A stretch of 64,000 nucleotides of DNA. Origin: Natronorubrum texcoconense (lineage in GTDB: Archaea; Halobacteriota; Halobacteria; Halobacteriales; Natrialbaceae). A program made the translations under genes and the position numbers. Each line of letters opens with the position of its first letter. Position 1 is the first letter of the stretch. Under the pieces are notes generated by a model. The model saw nothing but the letters and a program-made list of their open reading frames with translations, was not told the DNA's origin and made no database searches. Below are positions 25,182-34,549 of the stretch, one piece after another. The stretch is taken from the NCBI RefSeq assembly GCF_900100335.1, contig NZ_FNFE01000002.1, forward strand, positions 124,001 to 188,000, written 5' to 3'.

Positions 25182-25385
25182 TCAGTATGTGATCAGCGAG
25201 AGGATCAACACGCCCTCGAAAATCAGGAAGGCGCCGATCGCTTTGAGCGCTCGCCGACCGAAGGCGCTCAGCTGATCCTTCGCGAACATGCCGAAGAGCG
25301 CCAGTTTGAACACCGTTCTGGGAAATAGGTAGACGAACACGCCCGCAATCGCTACCGCGACGCCGACTCCTTCGATTATCCCCAT
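25182..25385 (-). CDS. Small two-helix membrane protein (67 aa)
   Basis: 67 aa from MGIIEGVGVAVAIAGVFVYL, with one helix at the N-terminus and a second near the end (AIGAFLIFEGVLILSLITY). Between them is an amphipathic segment with FAKDQLSAFGRRALK. There is no motif of known function. An in-frame Met five codons upstream is a possible alternative. The gene stands alone between the lipoprotein and aldehyde dehydrogenase genes. Confidence 0.65.
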   Translation of the reverse strand: MGIIEGVGVAVAIAGVFVYLFPRTVFKLALFGMFAKDQLSAFGRRALKAIGAFLIFEGVLILSLITY

Positions 25386-25577
25386 GGGTCGGCTGATCAC
25401 GCCTCGAGACTTTGGTTTTGACCCGTTACGGCTGATAGGGAGAGGCTACGTAAGCGCCCGACGCACGGTAGTGCTCGACTGATCGCGGCCCGGTCGCTCC
25501 GTTCGGAACGGACGACGGGAGCGTTTCGGGCGAGGACGGCGAGCGACGAGTCAGCACTGAGTCGCAGTCGTCCGCGC

Positions 25578-27116
25578 TCAGTCCTCGCTCGTCGTGATAT
25601 CGGCCGACAGTCCCTGGGCCATCTCGATCTCTTTCGAGTTGTTCAGCGTCCAGGCGGTACGTTCGGTGACTGCCTCGATGGCTTCGCGCGCGCTCGGGTA
25701 GCCGTTGCCGGACTTCTTGACGCCGCCGAACGGCAACTGGACCTCCGCGCCGATACACGGCAGGTTCGCGTACGCGAGCCCGAGGTCGGCCCGGTCGCGG
25801 AAGGCGTTGAGTTGGCGGTAATCCTCCGAGATGATCGCCCCGGCGAGTCCGTACGGCGTGTCGTTGTGGATCTCGAGCGCGCGGTCGATCTCTCCCTCGT
25901 ACTCGACGAGGGCGACGTGCGGGCCGAAGCACTCCTCTTTCAGACAGCGCAGGTCGGTGTCGTACTCGATCTCGTAGACGAACGGCCCAACCCAGTGGCC
26001 GTCCTCGTGGCCGTCCGGAATCTCTTCTGCTCCGAGTTCGAACCGGTCGACCAGTACCTCCGCGCCCTCCTGTTCGGCCAGTTCGTTGTGTTTGCGGATC
26101 TTCTCGACGTGGTCGGCCTCGATGGCGGGCCCCATGAACGTGTCATCCTCGAGCGGGTCGCCGACCGCGATATCCTCGGCGATGTCGACGTATCGCTCCT
26201 TGAACTCGTCGTAGACGTCAGTGTGGACGATCAGCCGCTCGCTCGAGACGCAGCGCTGGCCGGTCGTCTTGAACGACGACATGATCGCCGAGTGGACGGC
26301 GATGTCGAGATCGGCGTCCTCGGTGACGATGATCCCGTTCTTGCCGCCCATCTCGCAGGCCGCGAGCTTGCCGGGTTCGCCGCCGACCTTGCCCGAGATT
26401 TCGTGGCCGACCTCCGCGGAGCCGGTAAAGAGGACGGTGTCGACGCGCTCGTCGTCCGTGATCGCCGCGCCGGCGTCGCCGAAGCCCTGAACCATGTTGA
26501 AGACGCCCTCGGGAATCCCGGCGTCGTCCATCATCTCGGCGATAGTCTGGCCGCACCACGGCGTCTGCTCGGCGGGCTTCCAGACGACGGTGTTGCCCTC
26601 GACGAGGGCGATAGCCATGTGCCAGAAGGGGATCGCGACCGGGAAGTTCCACGGCGTGATGCAGCCGATGACGCCGCGGGGCTTGCGGCGCATGTAGGCG
26701 TCTTTCGCCCCGACTTCGCTCGGGACGACGTCGCCGTGGGGGTGTCGGGCGTTGCCCGCGGCCCACTCGACCATGTGCCAGGCTTCGGTGACGTCGGCTT
26801 TCCCTTCCGAAATCTCCTTGCCGCACTCCTTCGTGACGATCTCGCCGAGTTCCTCGTGGCGCTCGCGCAGTTCGTGATAGATGTCCCAGAGGTACTCCGC
26901 GCGATCGATGTAGGAGAGCGACCGCCACTCGTCGAAGGCGTCTTCGGCGGCCTCGAGGGCGGCGTCGACGTCGCCGACCGTCCCGCGCTGGAACGTCGCC
27001 AACGTCTCGCCGGTAGCCGGGTTTCGACTGTCGAACGTGTCTCCGTCTCCATCTCCATCAGTCCACTCTCCCCCGATGTAGTGGCCGTACTCCTGCTCTG
27101 AGGCTTGCTGGCTCAT
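25578..27116 (-). CDS. NAD(P)-dependent aldehyde dehydrogenase
   Basis: 512 aa, full length. Key features are the active-site Asn in ITPWNFPVAIP, the NAD-binding Lys in VVWKPAEQTP, the general-base Glu in EMGGKNG and the catalytic Cys in TTGQRCVSSER. The end matches the C-terminal ALDH signature (LPFGGVKKSGNGYPSAREA). The family oxidises aldehydes to acids; semialdehydes are likely substrates, but specificity is not readable. It is monocistronic by spacing. The ORF on the opposite strand is a shadow. Confidence 0.92.
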   Translation of the reverse strand: MSQQASEQEYGHYIGGEWTDGDGDGDTFDSRNPATGETLATFQRGTVGDVDAALEAAEDAFDEWRSLSYIDRAEYLWDIYHELRERHEELGEIVTKECGKEISEGKADVTEAWHMVEWAAGNARHPHGDVVPSEVGAKDAYMRRKPRGVIGCITPWNFPVAIPFWHMAIALVEGNTVVWKPAEQTPWCGQTIAEMMDDAGIPEGVFNMVQGFGDAGAAITDDERVDTVLFTGSAEVGHEISGKVGGEPGKLAACEMGGKNGIIVTEDADLDIAVHSAIMSSFKTTGQRCVSSERLIVHTDVYDEFKERYVDIAEDIAVGDPLEDDTFMGPAIEADHVEKIRKHNELAEQEGAEVLVDRFELGAEEIPDGHEDGHWVGPFVYEIEYDTDLRCLKEECFGPHVALVEYEGEIDRALEIHNDTPYGLAGAIISEDYRQLNAFRDRADLGLAYANLPCIGAEVQLPFGGVKKSGNGYPSAREAIEAVTERTAWTLNNSKEIEMAQGLSADITTSED

Positions 27117-27233
27117 ACCGAACCGAACGACGAGCGACGTGAAAAACCTGGTTGTGGTTCACACACAAAGTGGGCTGGCGTCGGAACGGAGATGGGACCC
27201 ACGATTCCGTCCGGCCTCCGGATCGATCTGCCA

Positions 27234-28175
27234 TCAGTTCGACCGCCTCGGATGACGAACGCGACCGTACAGCTCCCGTGCCCGATCCGAGTGCCGAGCG
27301 ACTGGGATCACGAGGGCGAGCGCCGTGACGAGACCCACAACCCCGGCCGCGGTCGAGAGCGAGACGAACGGTCCGTCTCCGAGCGCTGCGATGAGCGGAA
27401 CCGCGCCAATCAGCGCCGCGCTGCCTCGTAACAGTATCGGGCGAACCGAACTCGAGCGCGACGGGGTGACGGCGAGCCGTCGACCAAGCATGACCAGTTG
27501 CCAGCCACCGAAGGCCCCCAGCGATCCGGCGAGTAAGAACACCGCACTCGGCGTCCGATCGCTCGTCACGAGGAAGAACGCGCTGAATCCGATGCCGAGT
27601 GCGAACGTGATCGTCGCCCGATCGGCGAACTCCCGCCGGAGGAGCGCTCGAGCGACGAACAGGAGGGCCAGTCCAACCGCAACCCCGACGACGACGTCGA
27701 CGACGTAGTGGACGCCGAGTGCGACCCGCGTGAAACAGACCAACGAGACGAGCGACGCGGCGACGCCGTAACGGAGTCGTCTCGAGCCGACCGAGAGGAC
27801 GCTCGCAAGCCCGAAATAGACGATCGTCGTGTTGACCGCGTGGCCGCTCGGGAAGCCGTAGCCGCCGGCGGTCGCCGTCGCCTCGTACAGCGGCTGGACG
27901 AGCCGCGGCAGCAGCGTCGGGTCGAGCAGCGGTTCCTCGGGACGCGGGAGCCCGAACACCTCCTTGAGCCCCTTGTACAGTCCCATTCCGGCCAGCGTGA
28001 CGCCCGCGACGGCGGCGATATCGTCCCGATCCCTCGTGTCGATCCAGTACAGCACGGTGAGAACGAGCACCAGAAACCAGACGTCGCCCAACTGGGTGAG
28101 CAGGGCGATGACGACGGCTACCCACTCGGGGATCGACTCCTGGACGAGATCGAATTCGCCGATGCCACGAGACAT
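27234..28175 (-). CDS. PAP2 family membrane phosphatase
   Basis: 313 aa. The three-part phosphatase signature is present: KEVFGLPRP, then PSGHAVNTT, and R...H in TRVALGVHYVVDVVVG. There are at least eight hydrophobic segments, with LTQLGDVWFLVLVLTVLYWI first. PAP2 enzymes remove phosphate from lipid phosphates such as phosphatidic acid or polyprenyl pyrophosphates. In haloarchaea the substrate is probably an isoprenoid lipid phosphate, which is inference. The basic C-terminal end is short. Confidence 0.88.
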   Translation of the reverse strand: MSRGIGEFDLVQESIPEWVAVVIALLTQLGDVWFLVLVLTVLYWIDTRDRDDIAAVAGVTLAGMGLYKGLKEVFGLPRPEEPLLDPTLLPRLVQPLYEATATAGGYGFPSGHAVNTTIVYFGLASVLSVGSRRLRYGVAASLVSLVCFTRVALGVHYVVDVVVGVAVGLALLFVARALLRREFADRATITFALGIGFSAFFLVTSDRTPSAVFLLAGSLGAFGGWQLVMLGRRLAVTPSRSSSVRPILLRGSAALIGAVPLIAALGDGPFVSLSTAAGVVGLVTALALVIPVARHSDRARELYGRVRHPRRSN

Positions 28176-28264
28176 TGGTTCGGAGTACGGTCAGCGATCG
28201 GGAGCGTCGTCTGTTGCGCGGCCCGACATCACTCGGATCGACGCGCTCGAGATCGAGTCCTCGC

Positions 28265-28795
28265 TCATCGGTCTTCCTTCTCTCCGCGGTCTTTCGTCAC
28301 CGTTCGATCGCCCTCCGGCGGCCGGTCTTCGCTCTCGGGGTGGCGCTCAGCCCCCGATTCGGTCATCTCGTCCGTCTCGGGCTCCATCGCCTCGCCCGAA
28401 CGGCCCTCGCCCGCAGCGGCCGTCTCGTCGGTTTCGTCGTCGTCAATTTCGTCGCCCTGTTCACCGGCGGCTCGTCGATCGCGTTCCTCACCCTCGTGGC
28501 CGGTGGACTCGTCGCGGTCGAAGACGGGATCGGTATCTGCGTCGGTCGTCCGCGCGTTCTTGCCCTCGAGTCGGACCACGTCTGCAGTCACTTCGCGGAC
28601 GACGGCCCCGCCGATCGGAACGATGTTGTCGGTATCGGCGTTCCAGTCGAGGGCAGCTTTGATCGAGTCCGTCACGCTTCCCTCGAGTTCGACGTACGCC
28701 GTCTCGTCGCCGGTCATCGTGACGACCCCGATGGACTCGCCGGCGGCCGTCTCGACCCGTTTGCCGACGTCGGCGTCAGTAAACCGAGAGCACAT
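28265..28795 (-). CDS. PRC-barrel-like protein with acidic disordered tail
   Basis: 176 aa from MCSRFTDADVGKRVETAAGE. The first 80 residues (SIGVVTMTGDETAYVELEGS) form a PRC-barrel or SH3-like beta fold. From residue 85 on, the protein is low-complexity and rich in D/E (DDDETDETAAAGEGRSGEAM), likely unfolded. This type is common in haloarchaea, and its role is unknown. The gene starts at the internal ATG at 28795; the ORF is open to 29194 but that extension is basic and unlike a haloarchaeal protein. Confidence 0.7.
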   Translation of the reverse strand: MCSRFTDADVGKRVETAAGESIGVVTMTGDETAYVELEGSVTDSIKAALDWNADTDNIVPIGGAVVREVTADVVRLEGKNARTTDADTDPVFDRDESTGHEGEERDRRAAGEQGDEIDDDETDETAAAGEGRSGEAMEPETDEMTESGAERHPESEDRPPEGDRTVTKDRGEKEDR

Positions 28796-28911
28796 GTGCA
28801 CAAGTAGTGTAATCTTCTCAAAACGTGTAGTGCCTGCACAGGCCAGCGGCTCGCGCAGGATCCGAAATCGCTGCGTACTGGGCGCTGAGTTGGTTGCTCT
28901 ACGGACGAGCG

Positions 28912-29427
28912 CTAGTGACCGTTCTCCATCGAGTCCTCGCCTACCGGACCGAACCGGTCTCGGAACGCGAACGGTTCGGTGAAACCGACTTCGAGCGCGG
29001 CGAGACACTGTTCGACAGAGTACGTTCGCTCGCCATCCGAACAGGGGGCAACACAGCGGAGAGTATCGCTCTCGTAGACGGCCAGAGAGACGATCGGAAC
29101 CCGAATCTGGACGGCCGATCGACCGTCGAGCATCGAACCGGTTTCGCGCCGGTCGAACGAGGGCTCGAGCGTGTACCCCTCGCCGGACGCCCACGCCCGG
29201 AACGAGTTCACCGTGAGCGATATCGACGGGCCGGAATCGCCGAGTTCCTCGAGTGCGGGAGTCACTGAGGTCCAGGTTTCGACCGCCACCTCGGCGATGC
29301 CGTCGGTCTCGAGCCGACGTACTCGGTCGACGATCCGCTTGAGTTGCTGGACGGTCTCCGGAGACGCCCGTTTTCGGAGGTAGAGTACGGCCCGGATCGA
29401 GGGTGGGTTCGCTGACGATTCTGTCAT
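28912..29427 (-). CDS. Conserved haloarchaeal protein, HTH-domain family type
   Basis: 171 aa from MTESSANPPSIRAVLYLRKR. A conserved C-terminal block (VRVPIVSLAVYE-like: IRVPIVSLAVYESDTLRCVA then PCSDGERTYSVEQCLAAL) recurs in a large haloarchaeal family sometimes named 'HTH domain-containing'. The N-terminal part (SPETVQQLKRIVDRVRRLET) is helical. The link to DNA binding is from family naming, not from a clear motif. It lies upstream of the PRC-barrel-like gene on the same strand with a 116-nt gap. Confidence 0.65.
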   Translation of the reverse strand: MTESSANPPSIRAVLYLRKRASPETVQQLKRIVDRVRRLETDGIAEVAVETWTSVTPALEELGDSGPSISLTVNSFRAWASGEGYTLEPSFDRRETGSMLDGRSAVQIRVPIVSLAVYESDTLRCVAPCSDGERTYSVEQCLAALEVGFTEPFAFRDRFGPVGEDSMENGH

Positions 29428-29513
29428 ATGTGGGAGAAGCGATGCGTTCGTTCCGCCGCTCACCTATCCATCCATCGCCAGGAGAGATAAAACCGACATC
29501 GTGTCCCTGTTCC

Positions 29514-30323
29514 TCACCGCCGGTTCAGATCCGCCGCCGCCTCGAGTTCGGTCCGTAACGTCGTCGAATCGAACTCGTGGTCGGGACGGAGGCGGACGAA
29601 ATCGAGGAATCGGCGCGCCGAGAGGAGTTCTTCCGGCTCGTAGACCGTCGCGGCCGCCCGCACGGCGTCTCGAGCGCCGATCCGTGGCTCGAGGATGGCC
29701 AGCCCACAGGCAAGATCGTAGGCGGTTGTCTCGGCGACTCGGTCGTCGTGGACGTTGGTCGCGTCGATGAAGTAGAACTCGCCTTCACACAGCAAAATGT
29801 TCTCGGCGCGCAGGTCGCCGTGGGCCATACCGTGATCTCGGAGGGTGGCCAGCATGTCGAACAGTTCCGTCGCGCGCTCGGCGACGAGCCAGTCGGGCGC
29901 GTCGTCCAGCGATCGGAACTCCGGCAGATACTCGAGCACGAGTACGCCCAGCCCGTTGACCTCGAACGCTTCGATCGGCTGGGGTGCGTTGATGCCGATC
30001 TCGCGCATTCGCTCGGTCGCCTCGTACTCGTGTTCGACCATCTCCCGGGGCGTGTCGAACCGGCCGAAAAAGCCGCCCGTGCCCGCCGAGACCGCGCCGA
30101 CGTTTCGCCCCGTCGTCAACACCGCGTGGACGAGCGCGTTCTGTCGCGAGACGATCTTGACGAACCACCGCTCGTCGATCACGCAGGGCGTCGACAGCCA
30201 GTTGTCGGCCTCGAGAAACTCCACGCGAACCTCCTCGCGGTCGTACCGATCCGCCAGCGTCCGGATCACGCGCTCGAGGCGGTCCCACTCGACGTTTCCT
30301 CGGGCGAGCCGGCGGATATCCAT
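29514..30323 (-). CDS. RIO-type serine/threonine protein kinase-like
   Basis: 269 aa. The protein-kinase fold shows as a nucleotide-binding Lys in DERWFVKIVSRQNALVHAVL, the catalytic loop HGDLRAENILLCEGEFYFID (HGD...N) and the metal-binding Asp in FYFIDATN. Compared with eukaryotic kinases, the loop is the compact RIO/Bud32 form. RIO kinases act in ribosome maturation. Whether this archaeal variant does so is inference, because the usual Rio1 and Rio2 signatures are not fully seen. Confidence 0.75.
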   Translation of the reverse strand: MDIRRLARGNVEWDRLERVIRTLADRYDREEVRVEFLEADNWLSTPCVIDERWFVKIVSRQNALVHAVLTTGRNVGAVSAGTGGFFGRFDTPREMVEHEYEATERMREIGINAPQPIEAFEVNGLGVLVLEYLPEFRSLDDAPDWLVAERATELFDMLATLRDHGMAHGDLRAENILLCEGEFYFIDATNVHDDRVAETTAYDLACGLAILEPRIGARDAVRAAATVYEPEELLSARRFLDFVRLRPDHEFDSTTLRTELEAAADLNRR

Positions 30324-30551
30324 ATATCGGATGTGGGTGCTCCGGTGTTAAATGCGTCCCGAACTGTCGCCGGCGAGACGTATCCGGCGACGGCGTCTCT
30401 ACCGGGTCGCCGCCGTCCCCACATTGAACTACCGGGGCTGTCCGATGATTGGCCCAGCCAACCAGGGCCTAACCGGTCGTCCGGAGACCGATCCGGCCGA
30501 GGGGAGCGGAGCAGTATCATTATCAACAGCGGAATGAAATGTGTGGACAAT

Positions 30552-31763
30552 ATGGATGCGATCGACGATCTCAGCGACGCACTCGAGACGACTCGGAACT
30601 TCCTGACCCCGGTCAGTGTAGGGCTGTGGGTCAAACTCGCGATCGTCGTCTTCTTCGTGAGTTCGCTCGGGATGGGCGGCCCGACGATCCCCGGCGGGGA
30701 CGTCGGCACGTTCGCCGACGAGCCGATGTTCGAGGAAGAGACGCCCGGCGAGGTCGAAGAGTTCGAAGAGGAGTTCCCTGTCGAAGAACTCCTCGTTCTA
30801 CTGTTGGTCGTCGGCGGGATCATCCTCTTCCTCTGGCTACTGTACGCGATCATCAGCGCCGTGATGCAGTTCGTCTTCATCGAGTCGCTCCGGACGACCG
30901 AGGTCCACGTGAGACGATACTTCAGCGCGAACTTCGGGAACGGGCTTCGGCTGTTCCTATTCAGAGTCGGACTGTTGTTGGTCGCCGGAATCCTCGGAAG
31001 CGCACCGGCGGCGGTTATCTGGCTGCAGGGCGGCTTTGACGCCCTCTCGGGTACTCTCGTCGCACTGTACGCGCTGTACGGCATCGGACTCTATCTCGTC
31101 TACTCGCTCGCCCGACGGTTCACCGACGAGTTCGTCGCGCCCGTCATGTTGCTCGAGGATCGCGGCGTCATCGGCGGCTGGCGTCGGTTGTGGCCGACGC
31201 TGAAAGGGAACTGGACGGAGTACCTGGTTTACCTGATCCTCGTCTGGATCCTCTCGCTCGCGATCACCATCGCCGTCTGGTTCGTGATCATGTTCGGAGC
31301 GCTCGCACTGCTGATCCCCTTTGCCATCGTGATCGTCCTGCTGATACTCGCCGCCGGCGAAATCGGCGTATTTCTCTCGGTGCTGGTCGGCATCGTCGCG
31401 TTCCTGACGATCCTGCTGTTCGTCGCGCTCGTCTGGACGCCGATCGCGACCTACTTCCAGTACTACGCGCTGTTGTTGCTCGGCGATACGAACGCCGATC
31501 TCGATCTCATCCCCGAGCAGCGCGCCGCGGTGCGCGCCGACGGCGGCGAATCCGGCGAGCGAGGCGACACGTGGGACGGTGACGCTCGAGGCGACCGCGA
31601 CCGATTGGACCGCGACGAGCGTCGGACGAGCGACGACGACCGCGAGTGGGATGACGACTCGGACCCATGGAACGACACGGACGAGTCGGATCCGTGGAGT
31701 GACGCGGACGAAACGGACGACTCGAACGGGTCTGACGATCGCGACGACGACCGCGGCTGGTAA
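30552..31763 (+). CDS. Multi-pass membrane protein, DUF7544-like, acidic tail
   Basis: 403 aa from MDAIDDLSDALETTRNFLTP. Six or more hydrophobic segments occur, including LLVLLLVVGGIILFLWLLYA, VALYALYGIGLYLVYSLARR and LALLIPFAIVIVLLILAAGE. An Asp/Ser-rich, disordered tail follows from about residue 320 (DDDREWDDDSDPWNDTDESD). The haloarchaeal family is recalled as DUF7544 and its function is unknown. The open frame runs back to 29577 through the antisense of the kinase gene; that part is rejected. Confidence 0.75.
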   Translation: MDAIDDLSDALETTRNFLTPVSVGLWVKLAIVVFFVSSLGMGGPTIPGGDVGTFADEPMFEEETPGEVEEFEEEFPVEELLVLLLVVGGIILFLWLLYAIISAVMQFVFIESLRTTEVHVRRYFSANFGNGLRLFLFRVGLLLVAGILGSAPAAVIWLQGGFDALSGTLVALYALYGIGLYLVYSLARRFTDEFVAPVMLLEDRGVIGGWRRLWPTLKGNWTEYLVYLILVWILSLAITIAVWFVIMFGALALLIPFAIVIVLLILAAGEIGVFLSVLVGIVAFLTILLFVALVWTPIATYFQYYALLLLGDTNADLDLIPEQRAAVRADGGESGERGDTWDGDARGDRDRLDRDERRTSDDDREWDDDSDPWNDTDESDPWSDADETDDSNGSDDRDDDRGW

Positions 31764-32113
31764 CGTCCCGAGCGAATCCGCGCAGTTGACGCGGTTGCCG
31801 TTCTATTTTCGCGGTGATCGGATCGCAGAACGCACGATCACGACACGCCGTATCTGACGACGCGTGCGTAGCGAGCCAAAACGGTCCCGTCGCTCACCTA
31901 ATAACGAGAACTGAACGGAGCGAGACGGGGCGCTACGCGAGTAATATATTGGTGGACAGAAACCGCGAGTACCCCTACCCGCTGTCCACCGTCCTACCAG
32001 AGTGGTTACCGGTTGGGGCAATATGCTTTGTGGTCCCGCGGGACTGACTCGGGTGGCGCGAGACCGACCCGACAGCGCTGTCGGACCGACGGTCGACGAA
32101 CGCCGTCGGTGCG
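31764..32113. other. Intergenic region, no gene seen
   Basis: Spacer before the acyl-CoA dehydrogenase. It holds a strong inverted repeat at 31951-31990 preceded by taatatatt. No convincing ORF was found. Confidence 0.55.
31951..31990. repeat. 9-bp perfect inverted repeat with 22-nt loop
   Basis: GGTGGACAG (31951-31959) and CTGTCCACC (31982-31990) are exact reverse complements. They follow directly after the AT-rich tract taatatatt (31942-31950). The structure may be an operator, an RNA hairpin or a relic of a small element. Confidence 0.5.
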
Positions 32114-32119
32114 TTTATT
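32114..32119 (+). promoter_or_regulatory. TATA box for the acyl-CoA dehydrogenase
   Basis: tttatt is centred about 27 nt upstream of the ATG at 32143. Confidence 0.55.
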
Positions 32120-32142
32120 CCGCCCCTCGGCAAGTATTGCGT

Positions 32143-33285
32143 ATGGACACCGAGCTACCCGACGAGCACCGGATGGTCCGAGAGACCGTCAGGGACTTCT
32201 GTGACGCCGAAATCGAACCGATCGCCCAGGAGATCGAGGACGAACACCGGTTCCCCGCGGAGATCTTCGAGCAACTCGCCGAACTGGATATGATGGGCGT
32301 CCCGATCGACGAGACGTACGGCGGACTCGGCGGCGACACGCTCATGTACGCGCTGGTTGCCGAGGAACTCGGTCGGGTCTCCGGCTCGATCGGGCTCTCC
32401 TACGTCGCGCACACGTCGCTCGCGTCGAAACCGATCGAACAGTTCGGCACCGACGCCCAGAAGGAACGCTGGCTCCGCCCGCTCGCCGAGGGCGAGTATC
32501 TCGGCGGCTGGGCGCTGACCGAACCCGAGAGCGGCTCCGACGCGTCGGATATGGACACCGTAGCGGAGAAGGATGGCGAAGAGTGGGTGTTGAACGGCAC
32601 CAAGCAGTTCATCACCAACGCCTCCGAAGCCGGCTCGATTCTCGTCAAGGCCGTCACGGACCCGGACGCGGGCTACGACGGTATCTCGACGTTCATCGTC
32701 GATCCCCGCGAGGACGATGGCTTTGAGGTGAGTACGATCTGGGAGAAGATGGGACTGAACGCCTCGCCGACCTGCGAGATTCGCCTCGAGGACGTCCGAC
32801 TCCCCGAAGACCGACTTCTCGGCGAGGAAGGCGAGGGCTGGAACCAGACGAAGAAGACGCTCGACGGCGGGCGGATCTCGATCGCCGCGCTTTCGACCGG
32901 GCTGGCACAGGGGGCCTACGAACACGCCAAGACCTACAGCAAGGAGCGCGAGCAGTTCGGCCAGCCGATCTCGAAGTTCGACGCCATCCGCGACAAGGTC
33001 GTCGACATGCACCGGAAGACCGAGCGGGCGCGACTGCTCACCCGCCGGGCCGCTCGCACCTACGACAAGGGCGAGCCGGTCACTCGCGAGTCGGCCCTCG
33101 CGAAACTCGACGCCAGCGAGGCCGCCCGCGAGGTCGCCGAAGACGCCGTTCAGGTACTCGGCGGCTACGGCTACACCACCGACTTCGCCCCCCAGCGGTT
33201 CTACCGGGACGCGAAACTGATGGAGATCGGCGAGGGCACGAGCGAGATCCAGCACCTCGTGATCGGTCGCGAGCTGGGGCTGTAG
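32143..33285 (+). CDS. Acyl-CoA dehydrogenase
   Basis: 380 aa from MDTELPDEHRMVRETVRDFC. Signatures are GGWALTEPESGSDASDMDT (FAD-contact region, signature 1), and the C-terminal QVLGGYGYTTDFAPQRFYRD then AKLMEIGEGTSEIQ (signature 2). The short-chain-type enzyme oxidises acyl-CoA to enoyl-CoA using FAD and passes electrons to ETF. Chain length cannot be told, and no other beta-oxidation genes neighbour it. The TATA box at 32114 supports this start over the one at 32002. Confidence 0.92.
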   Translation: MDTELPDEHRMVRETVRDFCDAEIEPIAQEIEDEHRFPAEIFEQLAELDMMGVPIDETYGGLGGDTLMYALVAEELGRVSGSIGLSYVAHTSLASKPIEQFGTDAQKERWLRPLAEGEYLGGWALTEPESGSDASDMDTVAEKDGEEWVLNGTKQFITNASEAGSILVKAVTDPDAGYDGISTFIVDPREDDGFEVSTIWEKMGLNASPTCEIRLEDVRLPEDRLLGEEGEGWNQTKKTLDGGRISIAALSTGLAQGAYEHAKTYSKEREQFGQPISKFDAIRDKVVDMHRKTERARLLTRRAARTYDKGEPVTRESALAKLDASEAAREVAEDAVQVLGGYGYTTDFAPQRFYRDAKLMEIGEGTSEIQHLVIGRELGL

Positions 33286-33301
33286 CTCCGTCTCCGAACC
33301 C

Positions 33302-33529
33302 GTGAGCTTCACACTGCTCGGTTTCGGCCTCGTCGCACTCGGCCTCGCCGGCGTCCGGTACGCACCCGCCATCGTCGCCGCCCAGCACCGACAGGGGATG
33401 GCCCCGCTTGGTGACGACGACGGCGCCGACCTCGAGAACGCGGACAGAGTTCGGGTGACGAAAGGAGCCGGCGTCGTGCTCGTGGTCGTTGGACTCGTCA
33501 GCGTCGCGTACGGATCCGGTATCGTCTGA
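33302..33529 (+). CDS. Small membrane protein (75 aa)
   Basis: 75 aa with a GTG start, 16 nt after the acyl-CoA dehydrogenase stop and so probably co-transcribed. Two hydrophobic segments (LLGFGLVALGLAGVRYAPAI and GVVLVVVGLVSVAYGSGIV) flank an acidic loop (LGDDDGADLENADRVRVTKG). No known motif. The membrane topology and acidic loop look like a genuine haloarchaeal product. Confidence 0.7.
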   Translation: MSFTLLGFGLVALGLAGVRYAPAIVAAQHRQGMAPLGDDDGADLENADRVRVTKGAGVVLVVVGLVSVAYGSGIV

Positions 33530-33576
33530 GCGACGAAGCGAAAATCGGTAGCGTCGCCGCGTTTCTGGTCGGGAAG

Positions 33577-34368
33577 CTATTCGAGCGTACCGAGTACTCC
33601 GTCGTCGTCCTCGCTCTCGTCACCGCCTTCGCCGTCGCCGTTCCCACCGTCGTCGCCATCGTCACCGTTCGCATCGTCCTCGGTTCCATCGTCGTCCGTC
33701 TCGTCGCCTCCGTCGTCGTTCGTATCGATATCGGCGGTCACGCCCTCCATGAGTTCCAGGACGTTCGACTCTTCTTGCATGCGGAGATCCTGCGGATAGA
33801 CCCCGATGGTCACGAGCAGGTCGTCGTCTTCCGTTTCGACGGCCTCGCTGACGTGGAGGTCGACCGCGAGGTCGTGGCCGTCGAACGTCGCGTCGGCGTC
33901 GAACCGCGACCGGGTCGTTTCCCCGCCGAGAATCGTGACCTCTCCGTCCTCGTCGTGGGAGATGTCTCCGATATCGTCGTAGTTGTCCTCGACTAACTCG
34001 ATGATCTCCTGGGCGGACATATCCTCGATCGGATTGACGTTTCGCCCGGCGATGCTGATCTGTGGCGTCGTAAGGACGATAAAGACGGCCGCGCGCTGGC
34101 CGTCGAGCGGTCCGACGCTGACCGACTTCTCGTGTTCGGTCATGTAGTTCGTGACGGAGATCGTCTCCGTGGCGATGCTGGCGCCGACCTCCTCTTCGAC
34201 GACGATGTCGTCGATGTCGGTCTGAGCGTAGCCCGTCTCGTCGCGAACGCTCGCTTCGACGCCGACCGGCGACGACTCGTGTTCGTCCATGCCGACCAGA
34301 CCGAGACAACCCGCAAGGCTCGTCAGTCCCGCGATGGACAGTCCGCCGAGTACGGTTCGTCGTTTCAT
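33577..34368 (-). CDS. Tat-secreted lipoprotein, DUF6517-like
   Basis: 263 aa. The signal MKRRTVLGGLSIAGLTSLAG then C is a twin-arginine signal with lipobox LAGC. The extracellular region (TETISVTNYMTEHEKSVSVG, then LDGQRAAVFIVLTTPQISIA) matches haloarchaeal DUF6517 lipoproteins. The last 60 residues are a repetitive D/G/E tail (DDGGDETDDDGTEDDANGDD). Function unknown. The upstream in-frame Met at 34458 would bury the signal and is rejected. Confidence 0.82.
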   Translation of the reverse strand: MKRRTVLGGLSIAGLTSLAGCLGLVGMDEHESSPVGVEASVRDETGYAQTDIDDIVVEEEVGASIATETISVTNYMTEHEKSVSVGPLDGQRAAVFIVLTTPQISIAGRNVNPIEDMSAQEIIELVEDNYDDIGDISHDEDGEVTILGGETTRSRFDADATFDGHDLAVDLHVSEAVETEDDDLLVTIGVYPQDLRMQEESNVLELMEGVTADIDTNDDGGDETDDDGTEDDANGDDGDDGGNGDGEGGDESEDDDGVLGTLE

Positions 34369-34549
34369 TTCCTCCCAATCGATAGTCCGTTCATATGAGT
34401 TTGTTGGATCCGAGACTGTATGCGCCAGCGGAAACAGTTGCGCTTGGGACAAATCCATCGTTCGAAGCAGGTACCACTATCGTTCGAGGCAGGGACCGAG
34501 GGGCGCTCGAGGTGGGCCGAGCGAGCCGTAGAACACGCGTTCGATTCGA

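Noticed and set aside
29577-30551. Long frame joined to the DUF7544-like gene
   Set aside because: This segment is the antisense of the RIO-like kinase gene; the true membrane protein starts at 30552.
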